NCBI GenBank assembly: GCA_044432975.1
Contig: JAWXUC010000001.1
Location: forward strand, 62,001 to 126,000
Length of the DNA: 64,000 nucleotides
DNA from: JAWXUC01 sp044432975
Lineage (GTDB): Bacteria > Pseudomonadota > Alphaproteobacteria > RF32 > CAG-239
Direction of reading: 5' to 3'
Part shown: one piece after another, positions 17,547 through 25,659 of the stretch
How the letters are laid out: every line of letters begins with the position of its first letter
How positions within the stretch are numbered: the first letter of the stretch is position 1
Notes under the pieces: model-generated
The model's database searches: none
The model's input: the letters and a program-made list of their open reading frames with translations, nothing else
Told to the model about the DNA's origin: nothing
Position numbers and translations under genes: made by a program

Positions 17547-17951
17547 TTAAGACCCCGTAACCTTACTTGCGACTTCAATCATAGATTTATGCTTATTAAT
17601 AAGCTTTAACATCTCATTGTATTCGCCTTTTGTACTAGAAACTTGATTAATTTGAGACTCGATATCAACACCATTACCATCAATAGTAAGGCCAGAAACA
17701 GGCTGTGGAGTATATACCTTAAAACCAGAACTTGCGCCAACTTGTGGCATCGCAAAATGTTTATTATTTGTGGTTCTTAAAGCCATTTGAGACTTAAGTT
17801 CATCATCAAAACTTGGCTTTTGTATATCTTTAGCTAAATAATCGGGAGTATTTGCATTAGCAATATTTTCCGCCAAAACCTCTTGTCTTGCAGATAAATA
17901 ACGCATATTTTTTGTTGCTGCGGCAAAAACATCTAAGTTTTTGATGTCCAT
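17547..17951 (-). CDS. flgB: flagellar basal-body rod protein FlgB
   Basis: FlgB is the most proximal rod protein. The 134-residue product has the N-terminal motif RYLSARQEVLAENIANANTP and the D-Y-L-A-K-D-I motif, a variable middle, and the C-terminal helix EYNEMLKLINKHKSMIEVA. It is the first gene of the operon: its ATG is 33 bases from the sigma-54 -12 element and has a GGGGAG ribosome site. The product is exported by the FlhA-containing secretion system encoded at 56682. Confidence 0.96.
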   Translation of the reverse strand: MDIKNLDVFAAATKNMRYLSARQEVLAENIANANTPDYLAKDIQKPSFDDELKSQMALRTTNNKHFAMPQVGASSGFKVYTPQPVSGLTIDGNGVDIESQINQVSSTKGEYNEMLKLINKHKSMIEVASKVTGS

Positions 17952-17983
17952 TTTTATATACTCCCCAATATATAAATCTTTTT

Positions 17984-17999
17984 TGCAATTTATGTGCCA
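17984..17999 (-). promoter_or_regulatory. sigma-54 promoter for flgB-flgC-fliE
   Basis: On the minus strand TGGCAC (17999-17994), five bases, TTGCA (17988-17984): the full -24/-12 consensus. It lies 33 bases before the flgB ATG. FlbD, a sigma-54 activator, is encoded at 58802 and is the likely regulator. Confidence 0.85.
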
Positions 18000-18121
18000 A
18001 ATATATCCCCATATAGTTTGACCATTGCATCTTTTGTCTTGATTCTAGTATAGAGACAATTGGAGAGGAAAACAAATTATATTATATAATATCCACAGAA
18101 AAATATGATATCAAAGAAAAA

Positions 18122-18430
18122 TCAGTAGTTAACAACAATACAATCAAATGTCGCTAAACGATAATTGTCTTTATCTAAAACAACATCTCTTAAATATGCC
18201 CTTAAATTTGCCTCTCCACAATAACGAGAAGCCAATTTTGCAACTTCATCAACTCTAACATTTTTATAACTATATGTAATAAACTCTTCTGTTTTATTTT
18301 TAATAAAAACATTTTCTTTAATAAAGCTTTCATCCAATTCTAAAGGAGCATTAAAATTATCAACTTTTTTTTGTTGATTAAGCCCACAAGAAGCAATTAA
18401 TAAGCAAACAAATAAATAAACAAATTTCAT
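18122..18430 (-). CDS. small lipoprotein
   Basis: A 102-residue protein with a lipobox (LIASC, Cys at residue 15) after a short hydrophobic leader, so it is probably attached to the outer or inner membrane facing the periplasm. The rest has two Cys (CGEAN, CIVVNY) that may form a disulfide. I do not recognise the family. Its ATG overlaps the stop of a 40-codon ORF upstream (ATGA junction), which supports real translation of both. The flgB operon starts just downstream with its own promoter. Confidence 0.75.
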   Translation of the reverse strand: MKFVYLFVCLLIASCGLNQQKKVDNFNAPLELDESFIKENVFIKNKTEEFITYSYKNVRVDEVAKLASRYCGEANLRAYLRDVVLDKDNYRLATFDCIVVNY

Positions 18431-18549
18431 CTTTTTTCCTTATTTTGCAAAAATTCAACCACATTAAAAATAGTAGAAACAGATTTAGTACCCAACAACT
18501 TTTTTACCCTTTTACGACGATCTTTCATTCTTTTAATAAACTCAAGCAC
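18427..18549 (-). CDS. 40-residue basic peptide, coupled to the lipoprotein
   Basis: GTG start (18547-18549) with AGGAG nine bases upstream, 40 sense codons, TGA at 18427-18429 overlapping the lipoprotein ATG. The product starts MLEFIKRMKDRRKRVKKLLG and continues with an amphipathic stretch TIFNVVEFLQNKEKR. It is strongly basic in its first half. The ribosome site and the ATGA junction argue that it is real, perhaps as a leader that controls lipoprotein translation. No homologue is known to me. Confidence 0.55.
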   Translation of the reverse strand: MLEFIKRMKDRRKRVKKLLGTKSVSTIFNVVEFLQNKEKR

Positions 18550-18611
18550 TAAATTTATCTCCTCTTAATATCAATTTATAATTAACATATCACAAAAAAG
18601 TTAACTATTTA

Positions 18612-18920
18612 TTAATTTACGCCCAAAGCAGAATCTATATCTTTACCTGCTTGCAAAAGAATCTCTACCACTTTTTTATTTTTATAATTTTTATTTTTAG
18701 AATTATCAAGCTCACTCAAAGCCTTACTTAATTTTTCATTAAATCGTTGATTTTCACGCAATTTATCAAGATCTTTAACATAATCTTCATCTGCTATTTT
18801 ATTATTAACAACAGCTTTTAATATAGCCAAATAAGATGCATCTTTTTGCGAAGATGACTGAGCATTTGCATTAAATGGAAGTGCAAAACAAAAAAACAAA
18901 ATACTTAAAAAAAACCTCAT
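18612..18920 (-). CDS. small secreted protein (paralogue 1)
   Basis: A 102-residue exported protein: signal peptide MRFFLSILFFCFALPFNANA with a clear A-x-A site, then a mature part that is fully charged and helical with no Cys. It is a tandem paralogue of the next gene (both begin SSQKDASYL after cleavage and share QRFN-x-K and L-x-AG-x-x-ID near the end). The function is unknown. It lies 24 bases after its paralogue, in one transcript. Confidence 0.75.
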   Translation of the reverse strand: MRFFLSILFFCFALPFNANAQSSSQKDASYLAILKAVVNNKIADEDYVKDLDKLRENQRFNEKLSKALSELDNSKNKNYKNKKVVEILLQAGKDIDSALGVN

Positions 18921-18944
18921 AAAAACCTCCTTAAAAATTATTAA

Positions 18945-19256
18945 CTAAAAACGAACGTTCAAAATTTCATCAATTTCTTGACCTGCGCTCAAAAGAACAT
19001 TTAATACTTGTTCATTTGCGGTATCTTTATCATTAGAATTATCCAATTTTTTCCTCAATTTCAACATTTTATCATTAAAACGCTGACTTCCACGCAAACT
19101 TTCAACATTTTTAATATGCTCATCATCATCTATTTTATAATCAGAAACAACTTTCATAATAACCAAATAAGAAGCATCCTTTTGTGAGCTAAGTTGAGCA
19201 TTTGCTTGTTGTGAAATTGTCAAAACAAAAAACAAAATACTTAAAAAAAATTTCAT
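18945..19256 (-). CDS. small secreted protein (paralogue 2)
   Basis: A 103-residue exported protein with signal peptide MKFFLSILFFVLTISQQANA and the same mature pattern as its neighbour (SSQKDASYL, LRGSQRFNDKM, LLSAGQEIDEIL). I start at the ATG ending 19256, which has GGAGG five bases upstream; the ATG four codons earlier has none. About a third to a half of positions match the neighbour, so the duplication is not recent. The function is unknown; a periplasmic helical protein is likely. Confidence 0.75.
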   Translation of the reverse strand: MKFFLSILFFVLTISQQANAQLSSQKDASYLVIMKVVSDYKIDDDEHIKNVESLRGSQRFNDKMLKLRKKLDNSNDKDTANEQVLNVLLSAGQEIDEILNVRF

Positions 19257-19341
19257 AAACACCTCCATAAAATTAATTTGTATTATAATAAGATATACTA
19301 TATTATAAAAATATAAAGATTAAATTTAAAGGCTGTGAATT

Positions 19342-20310
19342 ATGAAAAAACTATGGTTATTATTAGACAACAGAATGGGAAGTGTTGGTCAAGCAAAAGG
19401 TGTTGCACTTAAACTAGAGAAAGATTTTGAAATTATAGAAAAACAAATAAACTATAATCGTTTTGCCAAATTACCAAATATTCTTAAATTTAAAAGCTTA
19501 ATTGGTATCAAAAAAGAAAGCAAAACAACAATTTCTCAAAACTTTCCAGATTTAATAATTTCAGCCTCAAGAAGAACAGCCCCTGTGGCTCAGTGGATAA
19601 AAAAACAATCACCAACAACAAAAATAATTCAACTAATGCATCCTGGTAATTATGGATTGAAAGACTTTGATTTAGTCTTTGTACCTCATCATGACAAAGG
19701 ACACAGAAAAGAAACCTCAAATATAACATATATTTTTGGAGCTCCTCACCGCCTATCTCAACAAAAATTAAAAGAAGCAAAACAACAATGGCAAAAAACA
19801 TTTGCACATTTGCCACAACCATTAACAGCTGTTTTAGTTGGTGGTGGAGCAAGCTTAAATGAAGAAAATGCAACAAAATTAGGAAAAGAACTTAAAACAC
19901 TCAAAAATAAATTTGGCGGTTCAATATTAATCACAACTTCTAAAAGAACAGGAGAAAAACCAACCCAATTAATATTAAATGAAATAAAAGACATTCCATC
20001 TCATCAATACATTTGGGGACAAACTCAAGACCAAGAAAACCCTTTCATGGGCTACCTTGCCTGCGCAGATAATGTTGTTGTAACAGGAGACTCAGTTTCT
20101 ATGCCATCAGAGGCCTGTGGCACAAGCAAACCTGTCTTTATATTTTTAAGCAATTACGGATTAAAAACCAAACAAATAGACTTTGTAAAATCTTTATGCA
20201 ATAAAAAATATGCCTGCTTATTAAATGATGAAAACGCTCACAACTTCAAACCTCAAACAATTTTAGATACAGCAAAATTTATCGCAGATAAAACTTTAAC
20301 ACTATTCTAA
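19342..20310 (+). CDS. ELM1/DUF1022 family protein
   Basis: A 322-residue protein of the family named after plant mitochondrial fission factor ELM1, widespread in Alphaproteobacteria. It shows the N-terminal DNRMGSVGQAKGVA motif, the SASRRTAPVA and QLMHPGNYG motifs, LVGGGASLN and the late TGDSVSMPSEACGTSKPVF. The fold resembles GT-B nucleotide-sugar transferases, so an envelope glycosyl role has been suggested; no activity is proven. It is the first plus-strand gene after a long minus run and has no partner. Confidence 0.88.
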   Translation: MKKLWLLLDNRMGSVGQAKGVALKLEKDFEIIEKQINYNRFAKLPNILKFKSLIGIKKESKTTISQNFPDLIISASRRTAPVAQWIKKQSPTTKIIQLMHPGNYGLKDFDLVFVPHHDKGHRKETSNITYIFGAPHRLSQQKLKEAKQQWQKTFAHLPQPLTAVLVGGGASLNEENATKLGKELKTLKNKFGGSILITTSKRTGEKPTQLILNEIKDIPSHQYIWGQTQDQENPFMGYLACADNVVVTGDSVSMPSEACGTSKPVFIFLSNYGLKTKQIDFVKSLCNKKYACLLNDENAHNFKPQTILDTAKFIADKTLTLF

Positions 20311-20399
20311 ACCAACAAACTAACATTATGTTTCATATATTAAAATATTTATGCACTATAAGTGGTGGATATAAAACTATTTTAAGGTATAAAAGAAGC

Positions 20400-20744
20400 A
20401 TGAAAAATGAAATCAGAAAAAAAATTGGCTTAAAGGTAAAGGCATTGAGAGAAAAAAGCAAACTTTCTCAAGAATCTTTAGCTGAACAATGCAATATTTC
20501 ATGGAGAACCGTTTCCAACATAGAAAGAGGCACCTGCCTTGCCCAAATAGATACTCTGGTAGACATCTGTAGTGTCTTTAATGTTGGCTTAGATTATCTT
20601 TTAGATATTTCTCTAAAAGACTATAAAACACAATCTCATAAAGAACTAGAAGCTTTAATATTTGAAAAAATATCTTCAATGAAACTAGAAACCCTAAAAT
20701 ATACATCTGCTCAAATAGATCTAATTTTAAGACATTGGAACTAA
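20400..20744 (+). CDS. XRE-family transcription regulator
   Basis: A 114-residue protein with an N-terminal helix-turn-helix (KVKALREKSKLSQESLAEQC then NISWRTVSNIERG, residues ~12-45) and a short C-terminal tail of helices. It is of the small phage-repressor or antitoxin type. The start at 20400 has a weak AAGAAG site; an ATG 24 codons earlier is in frame but unlikely. The 62-residue gene on the other strand ends inside its last codons, so the two are convergent. The target genes are unknown. Confidence 0.8.
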   Translation: MKNEIRKKIGLKVKALREKSKLSQESLAEQCNISWRTVSNIERGTCLAQIDTLVDICSVFNVGLDYLLDISLKDYKTQSHKELEALIFEKISSMKLETLKYTSAQIDLILRHWN

Positions 20745-20929
20745 ATTTTATTTTTTTTGATAATTTCAAAAACATCTTTTTCAAAAGCTTTACAAGCTAT
20801 ATCTGTATATATCTTAGCCAACTCAAACCCATCGTCCTTTAAAACATATTGAATATATGTAAATAAAACATATATCAAACTAACCTTATCCCTGAAATCT
20901 CTTTCATTTTTATATGCAATGTTTTTCAT
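20741..20929 (-). CDS. small hypothetical protein
   Basis: A 62-residue, mostly helical protein (KVSLIYVLFTYIQYVL in the middle, charged ends). It has no recognisable family. AAGGGA lies twelve bases upstream of the ATG, which is a little far. Its stop overlaps the stop of the XRE gene by four bases in a convergent arrangement. Amino-acid composition looks like real protein rather than shadow, but it could also be spurious. Confidence 0.4.
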   Translation of the reverse strand: MKNIAYKNERDFRDKVSLIYVLFTYIQYVLKDDGFELAKIYTDIACKAFEKDVFEIIKKNKI

Positions 20930-21026
20930 CTTTTAAGTTTTCCCTTGTCAAAATAAAACTACTGTTATATATATTTCATATAAACAAAAAAACAAGAACC
21001 CTATTTCATATAACAGGATTATAAAA

Positions 21027-21896
21027 ATGGACTTAAAAAGAAATATTAATATTATAAGCAAACTTTTAATATTTCAAGAAATAGCTGAAAACGGCCAAAT
21101 AAAAAACACTGCATTTACAAATGGATATAAACAATCAAACTTATCAAAAGCCATAAAAGAACTAGAAGAAGAACTAGGCACAATATTATTTAACAGAAAA
21201 CAAAATGGAGTTTCATTAACAAAAGACGGGCAAAAGGCCTTTGAAATAGCTTGTGAAGTAAGCAATACAATAAAAAAAATAAATACATTTAAAAATTCTT
21301 CAGATAACACTCAAGGCGATGTTAGACTTTGGGCAGGAGACGGAATTGTATCTGGATATATTATCAATTATTTATCTGATTTTTTTGAAGAATACCCTCA
21401 AATATCTTTAGACATAACATGTTCTATTACGCCACCTCAATTAATTCATGAAACAGATATTGCTGTAGTATATGAAAAACCAACACAAAAAGATGTTGAA
21501 ATCATATTAGAAAAAGAAATGATATTTAGCCTGTTTGCTTCAAAAAAATACTTAGCTCAATATGGATACCCTAAAAATATAGAAGATTTATTAGAAAACC
21601 ATAGGATATGCAACAAAGTTATCTTCTCTTCCGTTTGGAAAGATTGGAAAAAACTTTTAGAAAAGGCAAAAAACGTATGTATACAAACAAGAGCTTCTTC
21701 AACATTAATAGATGCAACTAAAGCAGGATTAGGAGTCTCTTTACATCCAATAACAATCAACAATAAAGAAAAAGATTTTATACATTTATCTAAATTAGAT
21801 ATTAAATACACTCATCCTTTTTGGATAATAACTCACAAAAATATAAAGGACACTCCAAAAATAAAAGCATTATTAAATGTTATAAAAAAAATATAA
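21027..21896 (+). CDS. LysR-family transcription regulator
   Basis: A 289-residue regulator. The N-terminal winged helix-turn-helix is clear (ENGQIKNTAFTNGYKQSNLS, then KAIKELEEELGTILFNRKQNG with T-K-D-G), followed by a linker helix and a periplasmic-binding-like effector domain (residues ~95-285) with two lobes. The recognition helix is QSNLSKAIKELE rather than the usual Q-P-A-L-S, so it is divergent. It stands two genes before a short paralogue of its DNA-binding half (22572), with an acetyltransferase between them. The effector is unknown. Confidence 0.88.
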   Translation: MDLKRNINIISKLLIFQEIAENGQIKNTAFTNGYKQSNLSKAIKELEEELGTILFNRKQNGVSLTKDGQKAFEIACEVSNTIKKINTFKNSSDNTQGDVRLWAGDGIVSGYIINYLSDFFEEYPQISLDITCSITPPQLIHETDIAVVYEKPTQKDVEIILEKEMIFSLFASKKYLAQYGYPKNIEDLLENHRICNKVIFSSVWKDWKKLLEKAKNVCIQTRASSTLIDATKAGLGVSLHPITINNKEKDFIHLSKLDIKYTHPFWIITHKNIKDTPKIKALLNVIKKI

Positions 21897-21953
21897 GTCT
21901 TAATTATATTTTAAGCATATTCTATATTTGTCTATTTTTGTTAAATACAGAAT

Positions 21954-22532
21954 ATGAAAGAAAGCATAACAATTACTATAGCAAATAATAAAAAAGACAT
22001 AAATGCTTCAAACAAACTAAGAAAACAAATTTTTGTTACACAACAAAAAATACCTGAAGAATCTGAGTTTGATGGCAATGATTTTGGTGCGACAATAATT
22101 ATTGCAAAATTTGAAAATCAAGTTATTGGCTCTATGAGAATTAGATATTTTGGTGAATTTGTTAAATTTGAAAGAATGGTTGTTGCTCCTAATTTTCAAT
22201 CAAAAAACATTCCCAAACAAATTTTAGAATATGCATCAACATTCTGCGCAAAAAAAGGATTTAAAAAAATAATGTCTGCATGTTCCCCTCGTTTAATACC
22301 ATATTGGAAAAGACAAGGATTTAAAGTAACAGCAACTCAACAATCTTTTTTGCTTAACGACAAAGAACTAGTTCCTGTTGAAAAAGAAATTTCTTGTCCA
22401 AACCCAATTAATATAAACACACCACATCAAGTTCTGTGTCTTAAAGAAATTGATTTAATAAAAGAAAACAATTTAACAAACAAACTCCATGTTATAACAA
22501 CATTTATAAACAAAAAAACAAACTGTTCTTGA
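21954..22532 (+). CDS. GNAT-family N-acetyltransferase
   Basis: A 192-residue acetyltransferase. The GNAT core is seen as strand IIIAKFENQVIGSMRIRYF, then KFERMVVAPNFQSKNIPKQI (the acetyl-CoA binding region, where the usual R/Q-x-x-G-x-G/A is altered to QSKNIPK) and ACSPRLIPYWKRQGFK. The sequence resembles acyl-homoserine-lactone synthase or arginine-transferase-like GNATs that begin with a reductive 'LR-x-x-V-F' motif (here KLRKQIFVTQQKI). The substrate is unknown. It lies between two LysR-type genes in the same direction and has no clear ribosome site. Confidence 0.75.
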   Translation: MKESITITIANNKKDINASNKLRKQIFVTQQKIPEESEFDGNDFGATIIIAKFENQVIGSMRIRYFGEFVKFERMVVAPNFQSKNIPKQILEYASTFCAKKGFKKIMSACSPRLIPYWKRQGFKVTATQQSFLLNDKELVPVEKEISCPNPININTPHQVLCLKEIDLIKENNLTNKLHVITTFINKKTNCS

Positions 22533-22571
22533 CCATAAAACTTTTAGGTATATATTTTTAGCCATAAGCTA

Positions 22572-23123
22572 ATGAGATTTTTAAAAATGACAATTAAGAC
22601 AGAGACTACATTAATCAGAAATATTTTATATTTATTGCAAACCATAGAAAATGGCAAGATGTCTATAACTGCGGAACAAAATGGCATAAAAATTTCAAAT
22701 TTAAGCAAATTAATAAAAGAATTAGAAGAGCATTTTAACACCAAATTATTAATCAGAAAATCAAACGGCGTTATACCAACAGAAGATGGGCAAGTGTTAT
22801 TATCTTTAGCTCAAGAATTAGAAACATCGTTAGAAAAATTACAACAATTAAAAGACAAACAAATCTCAGAAATTAAAATATTTATAAAAAAAGATATTGA
22901 TATAGATTTATCACATATAAAAATAAACACTAAAATAATAAAAACAAATGAAGAAGCCAATTGCGATATTGCAATTAGCGACAACTCTTTTACTTATAAA
23001 AATGATTTCAAAAAATCTCCAATAACCATAAAAAACAACATAATTTCAACAAAATTGTTTTTATATTACAAAGACATTCCAACTTGTGAAAACATCTGCA
23101 AACAAATAAAAAAATTATTGTAA
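22572..23123 (+). CDS. truncated LysR-type regulator
   Basis: A 183-residue protein whose first ~80 residues are a LysR winged helix-turn-helix close to the gene at 21027 (ENGKMSITAEQNGIKISNLS, then KLIKELEEHFNTKLLIRKSNG). The effector domain is reduced to about 90 residues, roughly a first strand-helix set and a fragment that resembles the lobe ends, so it could dimerise without sensing a ligand. The first ATG is uncertain; one at 22587 is also in frame. It may compete with the full-length regulator. Its stop overlaps the end of rlmB on the other strand. Confidence 0.65.
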   Translation: MRFLKMTIKTETTLIRNILYLLQTIENGKMSITAEQNGIKISNLSKLIKELEEHFNTKLLIRKSNGVIPTEDGQVLLSLAQELETSLEKLQQLKDKQISEIKIFIKKDIDIDLSHIKINTKIIKTNEEANCDIAISDNSFTYKNDFKKSPITIKNNIISTKLFLYYKDIPTCENICKQIKKLL

Positions 23124-23822
23124 ATTATAAAGCACTATACTTGTTGCAACGGACACATTCAAACTTTCCACTTTATCAGAAGTCTCTAACCTTATCATTT
23201 CATCACAATTTTCTTCAACCAAACGACGCATTCCCTTACCTTCAGAACCCATCACAATCGCAATTTTACCTGTTGGCTTAAAATCTTTTAAGGTAGTTTT
23301 TGCATAACCGTCCATACCAATAACCCAAAAGCTATTTTTTTGCAAAGCCTCTATTGCTCTAGATAAGTTTGTAACTCTAGCAATTTTTATATATTCATAA
23401 GTGCCAGCACTAGCTTTTATAATTGTACCATTTTCTTGCGGAGTGTTTTTATCCTGAACAATCAAAGCATCAACACCAAAAGCAACACAAGATCTAATAA
23501 TAGCCCCCACATTTTGTGGATCAGTAACTTGATCTAAAATCAAAACTCTTGCATTTGGTTTATTTTCACAAATATCAATAACATCTTCAAGACTAAAGAC
23601 ATTCAAAGCTTCTGCAAAAAGTAAAAAACCTTGATGAACAGCATCTTTTCCAACATGTTTTTCAATTTCTTTTCTATCAACCACCTGAACTTTATTTTTT
23701 TCAACAAAAGAAAGTTCAGCTAAATTATCTTTTGTAACAAGAATCTTAGAAACTTTTCTATCCTTGTTCTTTAAAGCAGAAATTACAGCATGACGACCAA
23801 AAATTAAAACTTGAGCACTCAT
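23115..23822 (-). CDS. rlmB: 23S rRNA (guanosine-2251-2'-O)-methyltransferase RlmB
   Basis: A SpoU (TrmH) family enzyme. The 235-residue protein has the N-terminal RNA-binding L30-like part (LIFGRHAVISALKNKDRKV) and the knotted catalytic domain with LDQVTDPQNVGAIIRSC, MGSEGKGMRRLV and the final VESLNVSVATSIVLY, the three SpoU motifs. It overlaps pyk by four bases (ATGA-like), so the two are co-transcribed on the minus strand, pyk first. Sister enzymes such as TrmH differ by lacking the N-terminal part. Confidence 0.92.
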   Translation of the reverse strand: MSAQVLIFGRHAVISALKNKDRKVSKILVTKDNLAELSFVEKNKVQVVDRKEIEKHVGKDAVHQGFLLFAEALNVFSLEDVIDICENKPNARVLILDQVTDPQNVGAIIRSCVAFGVDALIVQDKNTPQENGTIIKASAGTYEYIKIARVTNLSRAIEALQKNSFWVIGMDGYAKTTLKDFKPTGKIAIVMGSEGKGMRRLVEENCDEMIRLETSDKVESLNVSVATSIVLYNLQ

Positions 23823-25243
23823 GGAATTTGCACCGTATGAAGCATATTTGTAAGCCCAACCTGATTAAGCGGGAAACCAAAAGTAATAATAATATGATCA
23901 CCACTTTTAGCATATCCGTTATCAACAATAGTTTTAATTGCAACACTTTGTGCTTTTTCTAAACTTTTATAAAGATGACGATTAATATAACTATTAACTC
24001 CCCAAACAAGACTCATTTTTCTAGCAACCTCATCATTAGGAGTAATTGCAATAACAGGCAAACAAGGTCTTTCTCTAGCTGCCAATAAGGTAGTTGAACC
24101 AGATGATGTAAAAGTAACAATCGCTTTAACATTTGTTAAAACTTCAGAAATTTTAGTTGCAGCATAAGTTATAGAATCTGATTGAGAAATATTTTTAGGT
24201 TTTGTCTTTGAACTATCCCAAGAATCTCTACAATGACTATCACTTTCAACAGATTTTATAATTTTTTTCATCATAGAAACAGCCTGAACAGGATATTTTC
24301 CTGCGGCAGTCTCTGCCGACAACATAACCGTATCCACACCACTATAAACAGCCGTCGCAATATCAGAAACTTCTGCTCTTGTAGGTGTAGGAGCTTCTAT
24401 CATCGATTCTAGCATTTGTGTAGCCACAATTACAGGTCTTCCTTGTTTGCGACATTCCGCAACGATTCTTTTTTGCAAAACAGGAACACTATAAACAGGA
24501 CATTCAACACCCAAATCACCACGAGCAACCATAATACCATCAGATAAAGCCACAATTTCAGAAAGTTCTTCCAAAGCACTAGGTTTTTCTAATTTAGAAA
24601 TTATCCAAGCTTTTCCATTAATTAATTTTCTAGCATATCTAACATCATCAGAATGTTGCACAAAAGAAAGTCCAACATAATCAACGCCACATTTCAAAGC
24701 AAATTCCAAATCTGCTTCATCTTTTGGAGTAATTGCATTAATATCTAGTTTTGTATTTGGCAGATTAACACCTTTTTTAGAGGTTAATTTACCACCAACC
24801 TTAACAACTGTTTTTGCATAATCTTTATTATTGGTTTCAACAACTCTCAAAGACAAATTACCATCATTAAGCAAAAGATCATCACCAACTTTAAGAGCCT
24901 TAAAAATTTCTTTATGAGGAAGCTGTGCACGCTGTGCATTACCAATTTCAGACTTCATGTCTAAAACGAATTCTCTACCTTCAACCAATATAGTATTATC
25001 AGCCATATCGCCAACCCTAAGTTTTGGTCCTTGAAGATCTGCAAGGATTCCTATTTTTATATTTCTTTCTTTTTCAATTTTTCTAATTAAATTAATTCTT
25101 TGTTTATGAGTTTTATAATCCCCATGAGAAAAATTAACTCTAAAAGCATCAGCTCCTGCATTTAATAGTTTTTCAATCATTTCTTTTGTTTCTGTTGCAG
25201 GCCCTAGAGTTGCAAGGATATTTGTTTTTGTTTCTATCGGCAT
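23819..25243 (-). CDS. pyk: pyruvate kinase
   Basis: Catalyses phosphoenolpyruvate + ADP to pyruvate + ATP, the last glycolytic step. The 474-residue protein shows the N-terminal TLGPATETKEMIEKLLNAG and FRVNFSHGDY motifs, the catalytic Lys in ISKLEKPSALEEL, the metal site region GIMVARGDLGVE, and the active-site loop with VIVATQMLESMIEAPTPTRAE. The C-terminal allosteric domain is present (residues ~355-474). Complete and of normal length. It is followed by rlmB with a four-base overlap. Confidence 0.97.
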   Translation of the reverse strand: MPIETKTNILATLGPATETKEMIEKLLNAGADAFRVNFSHGDYKTHKQRINLIRKIEKERNIKIGILADLQGPKLRVGDMADNTILVEGREFVLDMKSEIGNAQRAQLPHKEIFKALKVGDDLLLNDGNLSLRVVETNNKDYAKTVVKVGGKLTSKKGVNLPNTKLDINAITPKDEADLEFALKCGVDYVGLSFVQHSDDVRYARKLINGKAWIISKLEKPSALEELSEIVALSDGIMVARGDLGVECPVYSVPVLQKRIVAECRKQGRPVIVATQMLESMIEAPTPTRAEVSDIATAVYSGVDTVMLSAETAAGKYPVQAVSMMKKIIKSVESDSHCRDSWDSSKTKPKNISQSDSITYAATKISEVLTNVKAIVTFTSSGSTTLLAARERPCLPVIAITPNDEVARKMSLVWGVNSYINRHLYKSLEKAQSVAIKTIVDNGYAKSGDHIIITFGFPLNQVGLTNMLHTVQIP

Positions 25244-25350
25244 AAAAATTTCTCCACCATTATATTTTTCTTGATTTTAATTCTAAATAAGTTAATTATA
25301 AGTTTAAATCAACAATTATAATTTTAATCAACAAAAAAAAGGATAATATT

Positions 25351-25593
25351 ATGACAGAAACAGGTGGCGTTGCCGTAGAAAGACTAAAATCAATCATCGA
25401 AAGAATTGAAAGACTAGAAGAAGAAAAGAAAGGCATTGCCGATGATATCAAAGATATCTTTGCAGAAGCAAAATCAGCTGGTTTTGATATAAAAGCCTTA
25501 AGAACAATCTTAAAAATCAGAAAAATGGACCCATCAGACAGAGAAGAACAAGACCATTGGATAGAAACCTACAAAAAAGCCCTTGATTTATAA
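25351..25593 (+). CDS. gapR: GapR (DUF2312/UPF0335) nucleoid protein
   Basis: GapR is an alphaproteobacterial protein that binds overtwisted AT-rich DNA and aids replication and chromosome segregation. The 80-residue sequence is typical: SIIERIERLEEEKKGIADDI, then DIKDIFAEAKSAGFD, KALRTILKIRKMD and a tail ending in the tyrosine-rich YKKALDL. The length equals the family length. AAAGGA lies upstream of the ATG. It is a single plus-strand gene with its own terminator. Its presence is one of the best markers for the class. Confidence 0.96.
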   Translation: MTETGGVAVERLKSIIERIERLEEEKKGIADDIKDIFAEAKSAGFDIKALRTILKIRKMDPSDREEQDHWIETYKKALDL

Positions 25594-25595
25594 TC

Positions 25596-25628
25596 AAAAA
25601 AAGACGGTTAAAATAACCGTCTTTTTTT
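25596..25628 (+). terminator. gapR terminator
   Basis: Perfect 15-base arms (25596-25610 with 25614-25628) ending in eight T, immediately after the gapR stop. It could also act on the minus strand. Confidence 0.85.
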
Positions 25629-25659
25629 TACAACCAATTAATAATCACCCCAATATACT

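Noticed and set aside
20741..20929. Toxin partner for the XRE regulator at 20400
   Set aside because: The genes are convergent and not in one operon, and the 62-residue protein has no toxin-like features.
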